A stretch of DNA of 64,000 nucleotides from Plenodomus lindquistii (GCA_025504975.1 JANUWI010000021.1:248001-312000), one strand, 5' to 3'. Positions 45,418-59,702 are shown, counted from the first letter of the stretch. Notes: generated from the sequence alone by a model not told the origin. Translations and numbers: made by a program.

Positions 45418-48400
45418 TGGGAAACAATGCTCTCCAAAGCAAGATTGATGACGGTTCTCAGTCTGAAAGTGTAATCGCTTGAGTTGCAAGTAAGATGGGA
45501 TGAAAGGCGTAGAAGAAGACAAACTACCGCTACCTGTAGGTCTTGTTACGACAGCCCCATGATCGGATTAAACTGGGCATGAAATGACGTTCGGGCTTTG
45601 TGGTTTCGGAACGCGACTGCTAACACGGGCCGACGTGCTCTTGTTGCCACTACGGTAGTGTGCGCCAAGGTATACCGGGAACTGTTTTCATGAAGGGATA
45701 CCGAATTACTGACCCCTGGCTACTGACATACATACTGCACGTACGTCTAGTGTTCTCGCCACAAAAGCAGGGTTATCATTGTCTCCTAAACTGCCCGGCG
45801 GCTACAAGTCTAGACATTCATGCCCAGCATTCGACTGATATGCCTAACACCCGCGGAGAGCGAGTCAGGCTGTTGGCTTGAGGGTGCTCGATCCCAGGAG
45901 TTTCTTTTTTAAATCAATGAGCAATCGCTGGAACGGCGCCATTGAGGACGCTAGATGGTCCTTCGGATTTGGTACAGTGAGCGGTGATGGTCCTCAATGA
46001 GATCGTGGTACCGCCAATCATCCAACCGCTTCCGCGGCCCCACTTTCTTTCTTCGATACCCAACTAAGCTGTTCCCGCATTCAATTGCGAGGTCAATCCT
46101 TTCGGAATACAGCAAGTGGATGCTCCTCCATGTTTGTGCCCGCGTTGCATGAAGGACCAAGCATGCAGAGATTGGACGAACCAACACTCGATCCGTAATC
46201 TTCTCACAACGTGTTTTGCGGGTCTGGGGCACAGTTGTGACAAGACTGTTACACCCAAAGTAAGCCACAATGCAACGTGCACCGTGGCGGAAATGGTATA
46301 TGAATCGTCCAAGTGACGTTGGTGTGGCGCCAAGGGTTTCCAACCAATGAAGGCGTAACCATGAGGCTGAAAAGTGGGGTGTATACAAAGTGGTGACGAT
46401 GTTCAATTCTACAAAACAAAGCAACTGACTGGTGAGAAGGACTGCAGTGAACTTGGTTGTTGTACCCGGCTGACCCACATGCGATTTCTGACTCGGTGCT
46501 GGGCATGGACGTGTAATGGCACGGCTGATATTGATCCACTTACTCTCTGCGCCTTCCCGTATATCACGCTGCAAGTTTCAGGAGGACTGGATCCTTACAG
46601 CCGTGTCTTTGAGATGGTGCATTGCCGATCACTACGCGAGCATTCTGTAATTCTGCAAGAGTCGCATCGATATGGGTGTATGATGAAAAGATGATAGGTA
46701 GTGTGAGAGGCAGGTCGTGTGGAACCTTTGTGTTTGATCGCAACGGCGCGGGCAAATCGGAGCCGAGGGTCAAAACTACAACGTGGGCCCGGCGGCGGGC
46801 CGTGTGGCAAGGCTTGCGATTCGCATCCAAGTCCCCCCGAGCTGCAGCTCGGTTAGGCGAAGCGGAGGGGGAGAACGGGGCTGGGGGAACTAGCACCCGC
46901 AGTTATTTCCGTGCGTTCCTGAACCCCTGGGATCTTGGCAAGGGCAATGCACTCGAAGTCACGGATGATCTAGCCGCTGGGATCTAGTCGCCCCACTGTT
47001 CTTAGCGATCTTTCCACTCATCACGCCACATGCGGGATTCACCTGTCAGGCAAAACACAGACAGTCCAGCGCCTGGTTGGAATAGATGATTATGATTTGT
47101 GCGGCTTTCTGACCCTATCGACAGGACTATCCGTCCGGGATATTGTCCGCAAAGCGGAGAGAACGTGCCGAACGAGACCCGCACCAGAAAGGTTGTGTGT
47201 GCCGCTGCCGTCTGCAACTGTACCAGTTTCGCGGCCCAGCCGCGTGTCGGCTCCATGCCCTATTGGCCTCGTGGCATCACGATAGAGGATCGCCTGGGCT
47301 CGAGTTTTCGCCCTGCCAAATGCAAGTGAGGCCGTGTATGACGTGAGGGGTCGTGCTGCGACACCCCCCCCCACCCCCTCCCCCCCCGTTTTGCGGAAGT
47401 GGTACATACGCCAGGCACCCTGGGCAAATGACAACCCCATCCTGTGCCCGGATGCCTAGCGTAAAATACCCCGTGTCCAGCAGCTAAGTGGTCGCACCGC
47501 TGTTTGCAGGCCACATGACAGCGAATTACACATCCAGGGCCCATTGGCTATGCACCCGGAGCCTCGTTGCGACTCAGGATCCTACTCCATGCATCTTCAA
47601 TTTCATTTTGCACGTGCTATTCATTGTTGTCATCTCGTGCACAGCCGAGAGGTTGGGTGACTTGGCTATGCGGCAAGCGTCACGCTTTTGGCAGACAGAA
47701 TCCAAGACAGAATATACAATCTACTAGCTCGTCGCATCGGTGGTCTCATGCATTTGGCTAGTCTTGTCGCAGTCTGAAGATGTTGAAACGGGGCAATCTT
47801 TCGCGATTCACAACTACAATGTTCCATCTTTTTTACCATCATCTCATATACAATTTCTGGTGTCCCTGCTGCCTGGAAAGCTATGTCATGCAAACATGCC
47901 TTGCCTCAATATCCCTCCTCTTCATTACCACCAGAACAACATGTGATTGGGGCACTAAAATCTACAACATATGGTACACCGCTGGCCTACAAGTCCACTA
48001 GATGATGCCCGGTCATGCGGGAACATGGGTTGGCTGCAACCACTTCGCTTCGTGCGTGTTGAGTTCTGCAGATTATTCCCCAACGTCGGGATCGCGCTCC
48101 AAGGTCTTGTAATTGACTGGCGCTAGTATTGCACCTGGATTAACTGCACGATCTGTCTTCTACTGCCATAGCTCATCTGCTACCATCGTACGCAATCCTG
48201 GGGGCAAGTATTTGCCGTAGACCTACAAAAAGCTAAGAGACTGAGTTCGCGTGGAAGGATGAAACTGATAGGTACATGAGCGTTTTCGTTTGCCCATGTA
48301 CCGATGCACTCCACCATGTCTGCAACGTGATGTGCTTCCTTCGACGATGCCGCCTCCCGTCAATAGACAACCGCCAGCGCTCACGAAGACATGTCATCGT

Positions 48401-48706
48401 CGAGCCAAATCCCAAGTCTTGGCAGATGAGCACTCAGGTACTGAATATCAGGTTGTGACCGTACCTTGAAAATAACATTATGCGATATTCCGCCATACCA
48501 GCACACCTCCCACCGTCTATCGACGACGACAACTTTGCCAGAGCTTCAACGCCGCTTTCGCGAGTTCGATAACTACAATGACTCTGCAGTACAGAGCGCC
48601 TCTACCAGCAGATGCCGGGTTGCGCAGGAATAATGATGGATCGGGTGGTCACTGCCCTCTAGCCTGGCAAGGTTCTCATGAAGTGACGGTCGATACCGCT
48701 CAAAAC
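45418..48706. other. Long stretch without a supportable gene
   Basis: About 3.3 kb. Overlapping open stretches on both strands (for example 45951-46574 minus) lack start, splice or domain support. A C-rich tract lies at 47365-47390. Confidence 0.4.
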
Positions 48707-49269
48707 ATGGCTTTATCTTGGACTGAAAGCAATAGTAAGTGATAGATCATGCGCGTGTGGGCTTTCACTGACTACACACAGATTGTATCGCGTTGGAAAC
48801 GCCGGACGTGAAGTCAGGCGGAGAGCATCACTGTATGCAGTTGCAGTATGTCTCCCAGTTTTCGACGCAGCTGACGCGCCTGGATACAGCGCCGGCTAGT
48901 CCATTGTCTGAGCGCCAGACACACCTGACTCGCAGGCCGACTTCGCATCATACCACGTCCGCTACATCACCAGAATCTTCCGAGCCTCAAAGATCTCAGC
49001 GAATACCCGCGCCAACAGTTTCAGAGATGTCCGAAAGTGAGATTACGGCAGAGGTGATCGCGCGTCTCCTAGCCGAGACGCACTCATTGAAGCTTCGGGT
49101 AAGGGCAGCGGAGAAGGAGATGGAGACTGAATCTCTACGTGGATACCAGGCGGGGTTCGAGGCGGGTCATCGACGGGGCTGGAAGGATGCACGAGAAGTA
49201 TTCGAGCAAGTATCATTGGACATGAGCAGGGCTTGCGGAGCGCAGACAAGTTTGAGCAGAGACGGTTAG
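48707..49269 (+). CDS. Hypothetical protein with a C-terminal coiled coil
   Basis: Proposed exons 48707-48734 and 48782-49269 (GTAAGT...CACAG), giving 171 residues. The middle is rich in Ser, Thr and Pro (likely disordered); the last 60 residues form a probable coiled coil or long helix (AEVIARLLAETHSLKLRVRAAEKE, then GYQAGFEAGHRRGWKDAREVFEQV). The frame of exon 1 stays open upstream to at least 48480 without an ATG, so the true 5' end may lie in another exon. A GTTAGT donor directly before the stop suggests the gene may continue. No family recognised. Confidence 0.45.
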
Positions 49270-50304
49270 TCCAGGAACACGTAGACAAGAATTGGTCTGC
49301 AAAGCTAGCATGGGTTTACATGCTTTTTGGCTGGACGGGGAAGACGAGTCGAAGCGGGCGGGGCAACAACACTAATCCTAGTGCATGTGAAACTGTGGCA
49401 CCCAGGATGCAGGGGCCGTGCGATTGTGGCCGCAGCAAAGCGCAGAGATGACGCGTGTTGGCCAAACGCGCGATGTGATTACGGGAGAAGGATTCGACGA
49501 GAAAAGTGGGAGAAACGAAAGCATGAGCATGTTGCGGCCCTCACGGAAATGGGTGCACCCCTTTGACGGTGAAAACGGCCTCTTCTTGGCATGTCCTATC
49601 CTCAAAAATGGCTGAGCGTGCATGTCAACAAGTGGCCGTTATTTTGGTGGGTGAGCTGATCAGCCATTTCCCGCTCCTTGTCGCCGACAGGCCTGAGGTT
49701 TTGGGCCCCTGTTATTGAATTATCGAATGACAATGAGAACCGGCTGCATGGTGCCGTCGCCGAATATCGATTCTGCGGGAAGGTGCACAACTCCAGTCAC
49801 CTACGCACACCTAACCTGCTCCGTCACTCACCTCTTTTCGCAAACAGGCTGGTCGTGAAGTCGTTCTTATTTCCTCTTTACCTGAGACGACACGGAGAAG
49901 AGATCCTTTTTTTTGATACAGCTGTCGACCCGACGCTCTTGGAGTTCTTCCACTTACCGACTGACCTGCTTAACAGGATCTACCATACCCCAAGCCTGCT
50001 CAATGTAGAAGCCGACGGGACTCGTCATGTTGTACAGCAGGCGAGTTGCTAACTCAACGAGGCTACGCTTGCGCAGGTTCGGTATGCGACATGATCAATC
50101 ATCGTGGGAAGCAGCTGACCCCACTCATGCAGGTTGATCCAACCCCCCTCCGCGTAATTTGTTTGCTGCTCTTGTTTACAACACGGAAAATTTTCTCATA
50201 AACCTACACTCGCGTGCTTCTCAGGAGATTCCTACCTGCTCCCAATTCAACTTGTACCTGTCCACTGTCAATACAAGCACCAAGATCGATCGCGCGTTGC
50301 CATT
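49270..50304. other. Intergenic, no gene seen
   Basis: About 1 kb upstream of the RBR ligase gene. An open block at 49678-50052 has plausible composition but no splice or family support. Confidence 0.4.
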
Positions 50305-51475
50305 ATGGAATCATTGCACAGACCTCGCACACGAGCTGATCGCCGTACCGCTGATAGAACGGGGAGGCGCCGAAGTCGCGCACGAGCTGAACGCCGTAGC
50401 TTGCACCCGCGCGCCGCCAGAATGATAGCACCGAGCCAACATCAACCTCCCGGACCCCATGGACCAGAAACACACTATGATCCAATCGACCTCACCACCC
50501 CCGAGCCTGAACTAGGTCCTCAACCTGAGCCACCGCCTGCCGCTGACGAAATGATCCACTGCTCAGCCTGCGCCGAAACAAAGAGCAAAGTAACTTTCTT
50601 CACGATGACTGATGATGAACGAGTCTGTGAACATCTCAGATTCTGCTGCAAAGAGTGCGTCTCACGTGCGGTAAAGAGCGCAATCGACAACGGAAAGATC
50701 GATCAACATGGGCTAAAATGCCCTTACCGGTGTAACTACAGCTTGTCAGTTGACAATGTTCGAGAAAACATGACGGCAGCACAGTTTGCAGAGTGAGTCA
50801 ATCCAAGACAAATCCAGGAATGCGTTACTTCGAGATTGATGACTGATGCATGTACTAGGTATGCAGAAGCTCTTACCAAACACTTCTTGGCGAACAATGA
50901 TTCGTACAAGCGCTGTCTGTCATCGAACTGCGGCCACACCTTTTCTATCGAAGGCCGTCTGCCCGAGAATATCAAAAAGATCGGAGAAAGCTCGTCATTC
51001 AAACTTCAGTGCCCCCATTGCGACTATCAGTTTTGCCATGCCTGCGGCCGTGCATGGGAGTCCCATACCCTTGAGACCTGCAAGAAGATCCAGCTGGAGG
51101 AGGAACAGGCGCGTATTGTAGCTTCAAGGGAGCTAGGATTCAAGAGCTGTCCGAACTGCAATGTTCAAATTGAGAAGGTCGCTGGTTGCGACCACATGAC
51201 TTGTAAGTGTCTCTGCTATGAACGCAAACATCGCGATGCAGAGTCCCTAATCATCATATACAGGCGGAAGATGTCAACACGAGTTCTGCTGGATCTGCCT
51301 CTTTCCCTGGAAAGGTCACTGCTACAGCCGCCATGCTGATGACCGCGATCACGCTGCCGAGTACCGTGGCGAGTACGTTGCGAACAATCTAGCAAACCCT
51401 GGCAATCGCGGACGCGAACCGGTACGTGCTCGCATCATACAACTCCGGACAAGGGTGGTAAATGTAGCGGAGTAA
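50305..51475 (+). CDS. RBR-type (RING-IBR-RING) E3 ubiquitin ligase
   Basis: Ubiquitin ligase of 347 residues. Exons are 50305-50792, 50859-51202 and 51264-51475; phases close. After an Arg-rich, proline-rich N-terminus come RING1 (CSACAETKSKVTFF ... CCKECVSRA ... CPYRC), the in-between-RING domain (CGHTF ... CPHCDYQFCHACGRAWE) and RING2 (CPNCNVQIEKVAGCDHMTC, then GRCQHEFCWICLFPW). The second intron splits RING2, and the join rebuilds the zinc ligands. The Cys of AGCDHM is in the place of the catalytic Cys that receives ubiquitin in this class. The start codon is the first in frame; a later Met (IAPSQHQ) could also serve. Substrates unknown; not evidently connected to the diterpenoid cluster. 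Confidence 0.88.
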
Positions 51476-54400
51476 GCTCGTTCACCACCGCCAACAACGC
51501 TGCACACACACGCGCATGGCAAATCGGCGCCCACGTGCACCGTCGTCAACCCTCCTTTCAACGTCTAGCCCACCTCCTCGCGTCAACACCACCCAACCCT
51601 GCCATTGCCTCGCCTCGTCTCAATTCACTACCGCGCCCATTTGCGACCCGTTGCACTCGCCACACATACACATAAAAGGGGCTGTCTGGCTTTTGGGCAG
51701 CCTTGGCCCATTCGGCCCAGCGAATTCTTCGTCTCGTTGGAGAATTCGCTCCCACGCCCTTACCTGGTGTAGGATCGCTCCAATTTCCTTTTCGCGCTGC
51801 GGGCATTGCGGACGTCGTTGTACGCATTCATCGCTCCTAGCGCCGAGGACATTTTAGATAGCTACCTATGTACCAACATCCACATACCACTGCATTTCAA
51901 GCCACTGAGAAACCCTCGAGATGTTGTTCTTGAAGCCGTCCTCGCACCTGCAGCAGATTTTGTAAGGCTTTACACACTAATTGATGAACATCAAGTCTAG
52001 ATTTCGGAAAGCGCTGGTCGACGAGCGCAAACTTCCAGGAAGACGAACATCAAGATGCTGCTAACCCCCCATCCTATACACCTCTCATACGCTTTGTTAG
52101 GGAACAGGTCTCTTTATCACCTGCACAAACGGTAGGGCAGCTTTTCCTGAGTGACTAGTCATGCAATATGCAAAGCTGACGTTTTTTTTTCGCGGTACAA
52201 TTCTGGTCATCTTGTTGATTGGAGTACTGACACAATATGATATGCCTACTATCCCGTACTAGCCTGTCCTTTGTAAAAGCTAAGTTTCTACGTGTAGCCA
52301 CCGCTCCGAGATGGGGTTTGCCAATTGCGACTAGAAAGTGGACTGTTGCAAGTTCGCGTTACATTGTTATTCAAACAAAATGCCTAGACCCACATGGCAC
52401 CATTTGACGAGTGATGAGCTCAAATATCAGGTAAAAAAGGTACCGCGATTGACAAGGAGTTGGCTTGAGTGGTATCGTACCTTGCAGAGCTGTCCTTTGA
52501 ACTTGGGTGCGGCTTTTCGGTGGGTGCCTTAATCAGCGCTCACCGTGCTAAACACTACCGTAAGCAGCAGATTTTCCGCGCTAAAGAACTTTGGAATCTC
52601 ACAGCAGAACTTCAAAACACTAGTATACACTAGCAACGCCAGCCCTCAGTCTACAATCAATACTTTTGATTTCTCTAAATCTCTAATCTATAGAGATTTA
52701 TACAGCGCAGCAATTTGTATAGGTGCAGCCAAATTCTACGACAGTGGGGGTAGAGATGTCCTTGGTGGCGTTCAATGTGGCTCATCCACTCACCGAAAAT
52801 TGAAAAGTCCCCCACCGAAACACCGCACCCTTGAACTTTGAGGTGAACCCCCCAGCCAAAGCGCGCACACCTCCGTGGCCAACTTCTATAGAAGCGCTTA
52901 CCCAAGCCTTGTTCTAGGCTATCTTGTTATGTAGGGCTTGCACACGACCATGGCCAGCGTTCAGACTAGTTGACGAAACGTGGCGTTGAGGATCGCAGCG
53001 ACGCACTTGTCGGAAAGTTCTCGTGCAGCCATCGAGGCTGTGTCACCAAAGACCTGGTGCTATTCTTGTGTGAGGCAGACACGCTGCGTTCTCCTCAGCG
53101 ATTCATGTCAAGACACCAGGATACATTGAGATCTTCCAATGCATCTTGAATGAGATCACGTCGTGTCGTGTCGCCTACTTTGCTCAAGTCATGGACCGCC
53201 GACGGTTGGCGGTTGCTCGCTGCCCAGCCCACCTGCCCCTCTGCCCCTCTTCCTCCTTTGGTGAAGCGCTGCAGACGTTGCCCGGTTTCCACTGCTGTCC
53301 AGGCACGTTAGTCATTACAGTAGAAGCCCTGTTTTGAGTCTCAATGTATTGCGTATTTTGTTGTGACGCGGGTGTTCCTGGCTGGGAATCTGGGGTCCGT
53401 GCTCACAGAGTTCGAATGTCTGTCGACAGCTGTCAACCAATAGAGGGATGCAGGGGAGAAATTCTACTTTTGCGACCAATTCTAGCCCCGAGCTTTCAAG
53501 TGACTGACGAGCTTTGCGTCGCGTTCCAGTGCCCTGCCACTCACCCTTTTGCTCATGACCGCGATCGAGGCGTGCGACAAGTTTGCCTTCATTGGGCTTG
53601 CAGGACCTCCGCAAACCTTACCTCCGGAATGCGAGACACGACCATTGACCGCCCCAAACCACTGGTGAGCTACATGTTCAAACGTAACGTTCAAGCGTGC
53701 TCGGGGCTAAGCTTGTAGCATTGGTGCCACCGTCGACATCCAAGCCTTCGCACTATGGCGCTTCGCCACGTTCATCCTTGGCGCAAGCGTCGCTGATTCA
53801 AGCCTCGGGAGACTGAAGATAATCCTCATCACCCCGTTTCCTATCAGATTGGATGGCTGGGTGGTGCTGATGACGTGACGCTCTTCGCCAGATTCAACCG
53901 CCAAGTCGCACCGACGGGACTCTTCGTGGTCATGTCGTTCAGCAGCGTTGGGGCCGGGGGCATCAAGCCGAACGCGAACTTGCTGGTAACGGAATAGTAT
54001 ACCGTCGCAGTACCCAACAAGGGGACGCTCGGCACTGGCGAGGTGATTATCGCGGGTCTCGGGTTGGCCTTCCCAAAGTGCGGCCGCATCCAAGTCTGAC
54101 CTCTACTGTATTGACTGAATGAGGCGTAGAACATCTATCAATGATCTCTTTCCGCCTGGGTCACGACACTCATAAAGCATCCATGCGGCTTTTCGATCGC
54201 GTTGGCACCACCTGCAGTCGTGTTCGCTGTCGGTCCTTACACTGCATGTGCCACTACACACTAGTATCCGGTTAGTGCACCACCAGGAGCAGTAGTCCCT
54301 CACGGTACAAAAGTACTCTGGACGGCTTTTATGAACGGCAGAACTTTCGAGGCCGCAAAGCCAGCCACTCGCTTCGGCGTGGAATGACGACTCTCTGGAC

Positions 54401-56343
54401 GAGCTCCGTTCTTTGTCAACTGCCCTATTTCATAGACAGCGTACAGGCACATGCTTGCAAACTTTTCGCGTCGAGAGCTGCAACAATGGAGACACATCTG
54501 ATTTCCAACGATATTCGGACCATCAACCACCCGTCGTCGACGGTCATGGTATTTATACCTACTCTGCAGCTTGTCGTCTCTCTTTTGCCGAGTGGTTCTG
54601 TGATCTCGAGTAGCACGCGCGGCTTCGTGCTAGCGTGTGTAAGACGGCACCAGACGAAGTTAGCTGTACCTTACCTTAACAAGCGGCGTGTAAGTCAGGG
54701 GCAGGACCCAAAGTGGATAAATCATCGACTTATCGGCGCGGACCGTTCCGGGTAAACGGTACGGAGCGAGCTCCGCTGGTCCACGATAAGAGTGGTGGCA
54801 GGGACAAGGTCGATGAGGCGATCGGTCCGAATGCTCGTTCACGTGGCGCTGACAGGCTGGAGTTGGCTCGGTAGTGCAGGAATGTAATTCGTCAACGGTA
54901 AATGTCAAGCATGAAACTTTAATCAAACGACATTGCATACATGCTAAACCTTATTACAATGACACTTTGGTCACGTCGTAATAGAATGACTCTGGGCAGT
55001 CCTAAGATAGCGTTATTTCGCAGCGAAACGATTTGATTGTGAGTGGAGGAGTAATTGTAGATTGCACTTTTGGTGCATCTCTGAAATCACTTTCCAGAGG
55101 TTGTCCCTCCCTTTGGGCTGATAGTTTGAAAGTCTCAATGGTGCTGCAAGGTTCGGCTTTGCAATACACGCGTTCGAGCTGTACATGTACCATGCAACCC
55201 ACGAACTATCTACCTTGTGATGATGTATTCTTTTCGACGTTGCTTTTCGCAGTGGAGATTGACCTGCGGCTTGACAGACGTGACTTTTGATGGCAGCATT
55301 AGACAATTGCTCCCGCCACCACCGAAGACAGTAATCAAAAGCCAGCCTGGTAATCTCTCTATACTCACGTCAGTACATGATATTGCCCAGCCCATATCTA
55401 GTTTCGTTTGGATAATCATAGATCGCTAAATGCTAGCGCTACCGTACAAATAATGGGTGTGCAAGTCGTTGGACTTTCATCGGAAAACACCACATTGTCC
55501 TATTTCATGCCCTATGTAGCGAGACCTTTGATGTAACGATGGGCTGGGTGAAGGACGAGTCCTATTGCAAAAGCTTTTCCTGTTCTGGTATGACAATGGC
55601 TGCTACTGAGGCATTCAGCGAACGTACTGCCAGGATTCTGCGCATTTGTTCGTGAATATTCCGTAGCGCAGGGAGCTACTTTACAGGATATTGTATGCCG
55701 CGCTTTGACGCATCTGTAACCTCTTGTAATTAAGAAGGACCTTGGATATGCCTCCTTCCACGCTGAATGCGAGGTTTTGGGAAAGAATTGGTCGCTTCAT
55801 TCACAAAGTGGACATGGAGCGGACAACCTGGGCTTGCTTTTTCAGATGTTGCTCGCACATGACAGAGGTCTTGGGGCCGTCAGAACTTCAAACTTTAAAA
55901 ATTGAAGTCTTTTGGAAGGTTTCTTTGGGTACCACTACAAAAACATTATTCATGACAACTCTTGGACCACCGCTTTGGCATTGGTGACGTTCGAGTCAGG
56001 CAGATCCGAGGCTATAACAAGTGGGCAATGTGTAGCTTATCAGGACAAAATTCACGTCGCCGCTCGCTGACTTTCAAGGCAATCGTTTATTCTGAGTAGT
56101 ATATCCAGCAGTGGAGACGACATGCGTCCGTGTACATTGCACCCAACCTGAAATTCCAAGCTTTCGTCCCCGCGTCCCAATCTCTCCTCCCTCATTTCTG
56201 CGTATACATTATTTCCCCACTAGCTTCAGCAAATTGCGTCAGGATACAGACCGATGTCGCCATAGAACCAACTCAAGTGGCGCTCAAGAGCGTCTGTGCA
56301 CTTCGGTTTTATAACAACACGTGGCGTATCTCGCGTGCCGAGC
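51476..56343. other. Gene-poor stretch of 4.9 kb
   Basis: No supportable gene. Open stretches are under 130 codons, overlap on opposite strands and show no domains. A T10 tract lies near 52180. Confidence 0.4.
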
Positions 56344-57250
56344 CTAGGGCTGGCGTTCTTTTCGCTGTCGTTTGCGCTCGTCACGTTCGGCGGCGGAAAG
56401 AGGAGTCGAGTCAGGAAACGGAACAAGAATCTCATCCTCGGATAACTCCTGCCATACCAGTATCCACCAACGGTCGAATGATTCTCGAATCAGTCTCAGG
56501 AGATAGTGGATCTTGGCCCACCGTGACATGGCATGGAATGCGAGAGGCCATAGTATTGCGAGTAGTGCGTAGAACCACTGTTTGGGCAAGTTGAAGAGGT
56601 TGAAGTAGGGGTGCCCCGTGAATGCATAGGCGGTCATGTCGACCAGGAGGAGGGCCCAGATGAGCTTGGCGAGTGCGTAAAGGCCCCACTTGCGTGCGGC
56701 CTTGACAAACACGTATCCCGTGGGGATCGTGTAGCACACAGCGCTGAACATGATCTTCGTATGACCAAGGCTGGCAGATCAGTCAGTCTGAGAGCATTTG
56801 GATGGGGACCGTCAAAGCAGACGTACCAGACCAAAGTGTAAGCGGAGGTCGGTCCCACGCAATAATCCAAGAGGAGTGTGACGGCTGATATCAAGAGGAT
56901 TCCAGCCAGGAGACCGTTGATGGAGCTGTGAGAGATGAGCGAGCGTCTGGTGAATGCATGTGAAATGGGTATCGGTCACTCACTATACTTGGAACATGGT
57001 TGCGGAGATGCCTGGCAGGTGCGATTTGGTCGGGGTGAGATTTGGGAGCGAGCGAACGAGACGAAGGCGAAAGAATTACACGATGGACTGCGAGACGTCC
57101 TGGAGAAGTGAGGGCTGTAGCCTGGACAGACCTGTCGACTTAAGCGGAAGAAGGCCATGAGCACCACGACGCCCGTCATTGGGTCCAGCACGATGTACGG
57201 TTGACGGCAGGCCAACAACGGATGTTCCACAATACCGCGGTTGCGGTGAG
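56344..57250 (-). CDS. Multi-spanning membrane protein, family unknown
   Basis: Minus-strand gene whose last exons are clear: 56770-56344, 56925-56827 and a 28-nt exon 57011-56984, preceded by an exon ending near 57140 (donor GTCGAC, weak). Joined, they encode at least five hydrophobic helices: YIVLDPMTGVVVLMAFFRL, INGLLAGILLISAVTLLL, the FSAVCYTIPTGYVFV segment, LAKLIWALLLVDMTAYAF and WFYALLAILWPLAFHA. A charged tail with ERDERKRQRKERQP follows. The 5' end is uncertain; a possible first exon lies at about 57370-57522. No family motif was recognised. Successive exons each adding one helix in frame is the main support. Confidence 0.55.
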
Positions 57251-59342
57251 GGCGCGCGCATTACGCGGACCTGGGCGGCTGGCAGCACCGGCAGACACGG
57301 TAGCTACTGCCGGGTGCGACAGGTAGCTGCAGGGCTGAGATGCGCACAATTTACGCTACATGTGTAGTCGTAGAAAGAGCCATATTGCTTGAGCTTTGAT
57401 TCAATCGCGTTTCGAATTGAAACCGATCTCAAATCCCGGATGGGGAGTGCCACGAAACCAAGATTGGCACCAGCAAGCGATCCCGTGGCCGCGGCCAATG
57501 AGAGCCCCGCCACGTCGCACAAGCAAACACAGCAACGATCGCGAAAGTGGGGAGCGCTGCATTCTCTTGAGTCGGGAAATCATCGGGAAACGCGGGTAGG
57601 CATCGTCTTGCAGTGCCCGGCCTTGACCAGAACGGTTGCATCGTGCAGATCCAGCATTGCTCCCGCGGGGTTGAAGTGATTCTTGTGAAGAAATGCCCGC
57701 ATCAAACGCATGCTCCCTGACTGGAAAGTCGAGTTGATGCCAATGGCTGTGGGATGCTGCTGTTGCTTTCTCTCCCTACTTAGTAACAAGAGCCGACCCT
57801 GACAACATCGCCCTTTGCGTGGACCTTTGTAAAAGCGAAAATGAGTAAGTCGCATCGCATTCGCTCAACTAATGACACCCCAGATGCCCTGATGACGATG
57901 GGCTTCTTTCTACCTCAGACATGACCACGGCAGAACAGCGGCAGAACCCACGTGTCTCTATCTCGCTCACCTCATAATATTCCGCTCTGAATGTTCTCAG
58001 TTTCCACACCAGTAAATTCCTATCCCAATTCCACACTGGAGTTTTCGGTACCGCATACCGACCATGGAGATGCTGGTGAGTCGTGGTAAGCCACGTCGTT
58101 GGCCTCGGACATGGCCGAATACATTCCATCACGAGTCGGATTCGTTCAAGCCCGCCCTCTTGAGGTAATGTAAGCCTGATACGTATAATCATCTGTAGTT
58201 CATTGACTATCCACATGCTCAATGCGAGAGCGCGTGGCAAATGTTAAACCGATGAATCGGGTGATCATTGTACCCTTTGCAGATTATGCAGAGGTTTTGA
58301 TACCCCAGACCTACCACTGAAAGGCTCTCCTACATCCATCTACCCATATTAGTGTGAGGAAGACTTCTGATAGGGAGTTGAGGAGACATTCCCTGCACGT
58401 TCCGTTTGCTTGTCGCTGCCGCACAGAAAATAATGAAGCCTTGTCGCTTGATTGCATATATGATACATCAGCGCAATACTTCTACAACTGGGCTTCCTCG
58501 GCGTAGAAATGCAATATAATTTTATTTTCTTAGACGCTCTGGGAAAACCGCCTAGTCTGTGACTGCTCTTGACCGCAAACGACTACACAGAAGTAGATGT
58601 GCACCGCCGACCGTCGTGTCCTCACTTACTTGAAATTCTTCGATGACGACCTTTAGGATGCCGCGAGACTACACGTTTCACGGTCTGTCCGAAAGCCTCA
58701 TTGTGGCCTAGGAAGCTTGAATGCTTAGACTTGCTGCAAAGATGAGTGTCCCTACAGTATGTTTGGGGAATGGCATAGGCCATCTGACGTTGGAGTTCCA
58801 CAGTCAGACAATCTGTGGAGCTATATCTATCAGGATCAAAGCCTAACAAGTAGCACATGATCTCCCGTCGCAGCAGTGGAATCGGTTGTCAAGTACAGTG
58901 CAGTTCGTTTGCGGGCGGTCTGAAGGCCGACAAGGACCATTCCAGCGTGCGAACCCTCTCGATATCTATGATACATACAGATCAGACGTAACACGGTGTT
59001 GCATGATGAGAAAAACACTCTGCAAGGATTCGAATCATGGCTGGAGCAGGTACACACTCTTTCTCACTTGATATCAAAGAAAGGGAGACAGTAGACGACA
59101 ATTCTTCTAATCAAGGAGCAGATTGAACATTTCGCTTGGGCTATAATCATGAGCGTGGGAACAGGCGCAAGGCAGGATGCTGAAGTGATGGTAAACCTGA
59201 TGTACGGCTATAAAAGCGCGCGTGAGCTCCAAGACATAACTTGCATGCCTATATCCCGCGCTGCTTACTGCTCACTCGCAACCTACAACACTCGACCCAT
59301 AGATACCTGCCCCCTTTTAACGACTGTACCTGCCACCATGCT
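57251..59342. other. Intergenic, no certain gene
   Basis: About 2.1 kb. May contain the first exon of the membrane protein (57370-57522, minus). Otherwise nothing recognised. Confidence 0.4.
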
Positions 59343-59702
59343 TCATACACCTTCCTTGTCCCGAGATTCCATCATAGTGACCGTTGTGCGCTCGGATGCA
59401 GGCTCTGATCCAGACTCGGTTGGGCTTGAAGGCCTCCGGCTCTCTTTGCGTATAATGCGGTTAAGCTTTTGCGTGAGAATGATGGCGTGAAGAGGGTGCG
59501 TGGCGTCTATGTCGCTACAAGTCCCATTAGTGCCACTCAATGCAGAGAATGGGTGCAAGACTTACTTTCGCAGTCGCAGTGCCCATGAGAAAACGTTACG
59601 CGCCCACGTATCCCTCGCTAGCTTGTTGAGCTTCTTGTTGAATTCGCTGTTGTTGCCAGCTGCGACACGGGTGTTGGCGCACTGGTTGTCGGACTTGTCC
59701 AT
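59343..59702 (-). CDS. Small hypothetical protein, two exons
   Basis: Exons on the minus strand are 59702-59566 and 59514-59343, joined by a GTAAGT...TTGTAG intron, giving 102 residues from an ATG. The protein is basic and helical in the first two thirds (FNKKLNKLARDTWARNVFSW, then HAIILTQKLNRIIRKESRR), with a Ser/Glu-rich tail. Another 3' splice site 7 bp downstream would break the frame, which supports the one chosen. No family recognised. Confidence 0.5.

Noticed and set aside
45951..46574. Minus-strand open frame of 207 codons
   Set aside because: No ordered segments or family pattern; composition looks like non-coding DNA.
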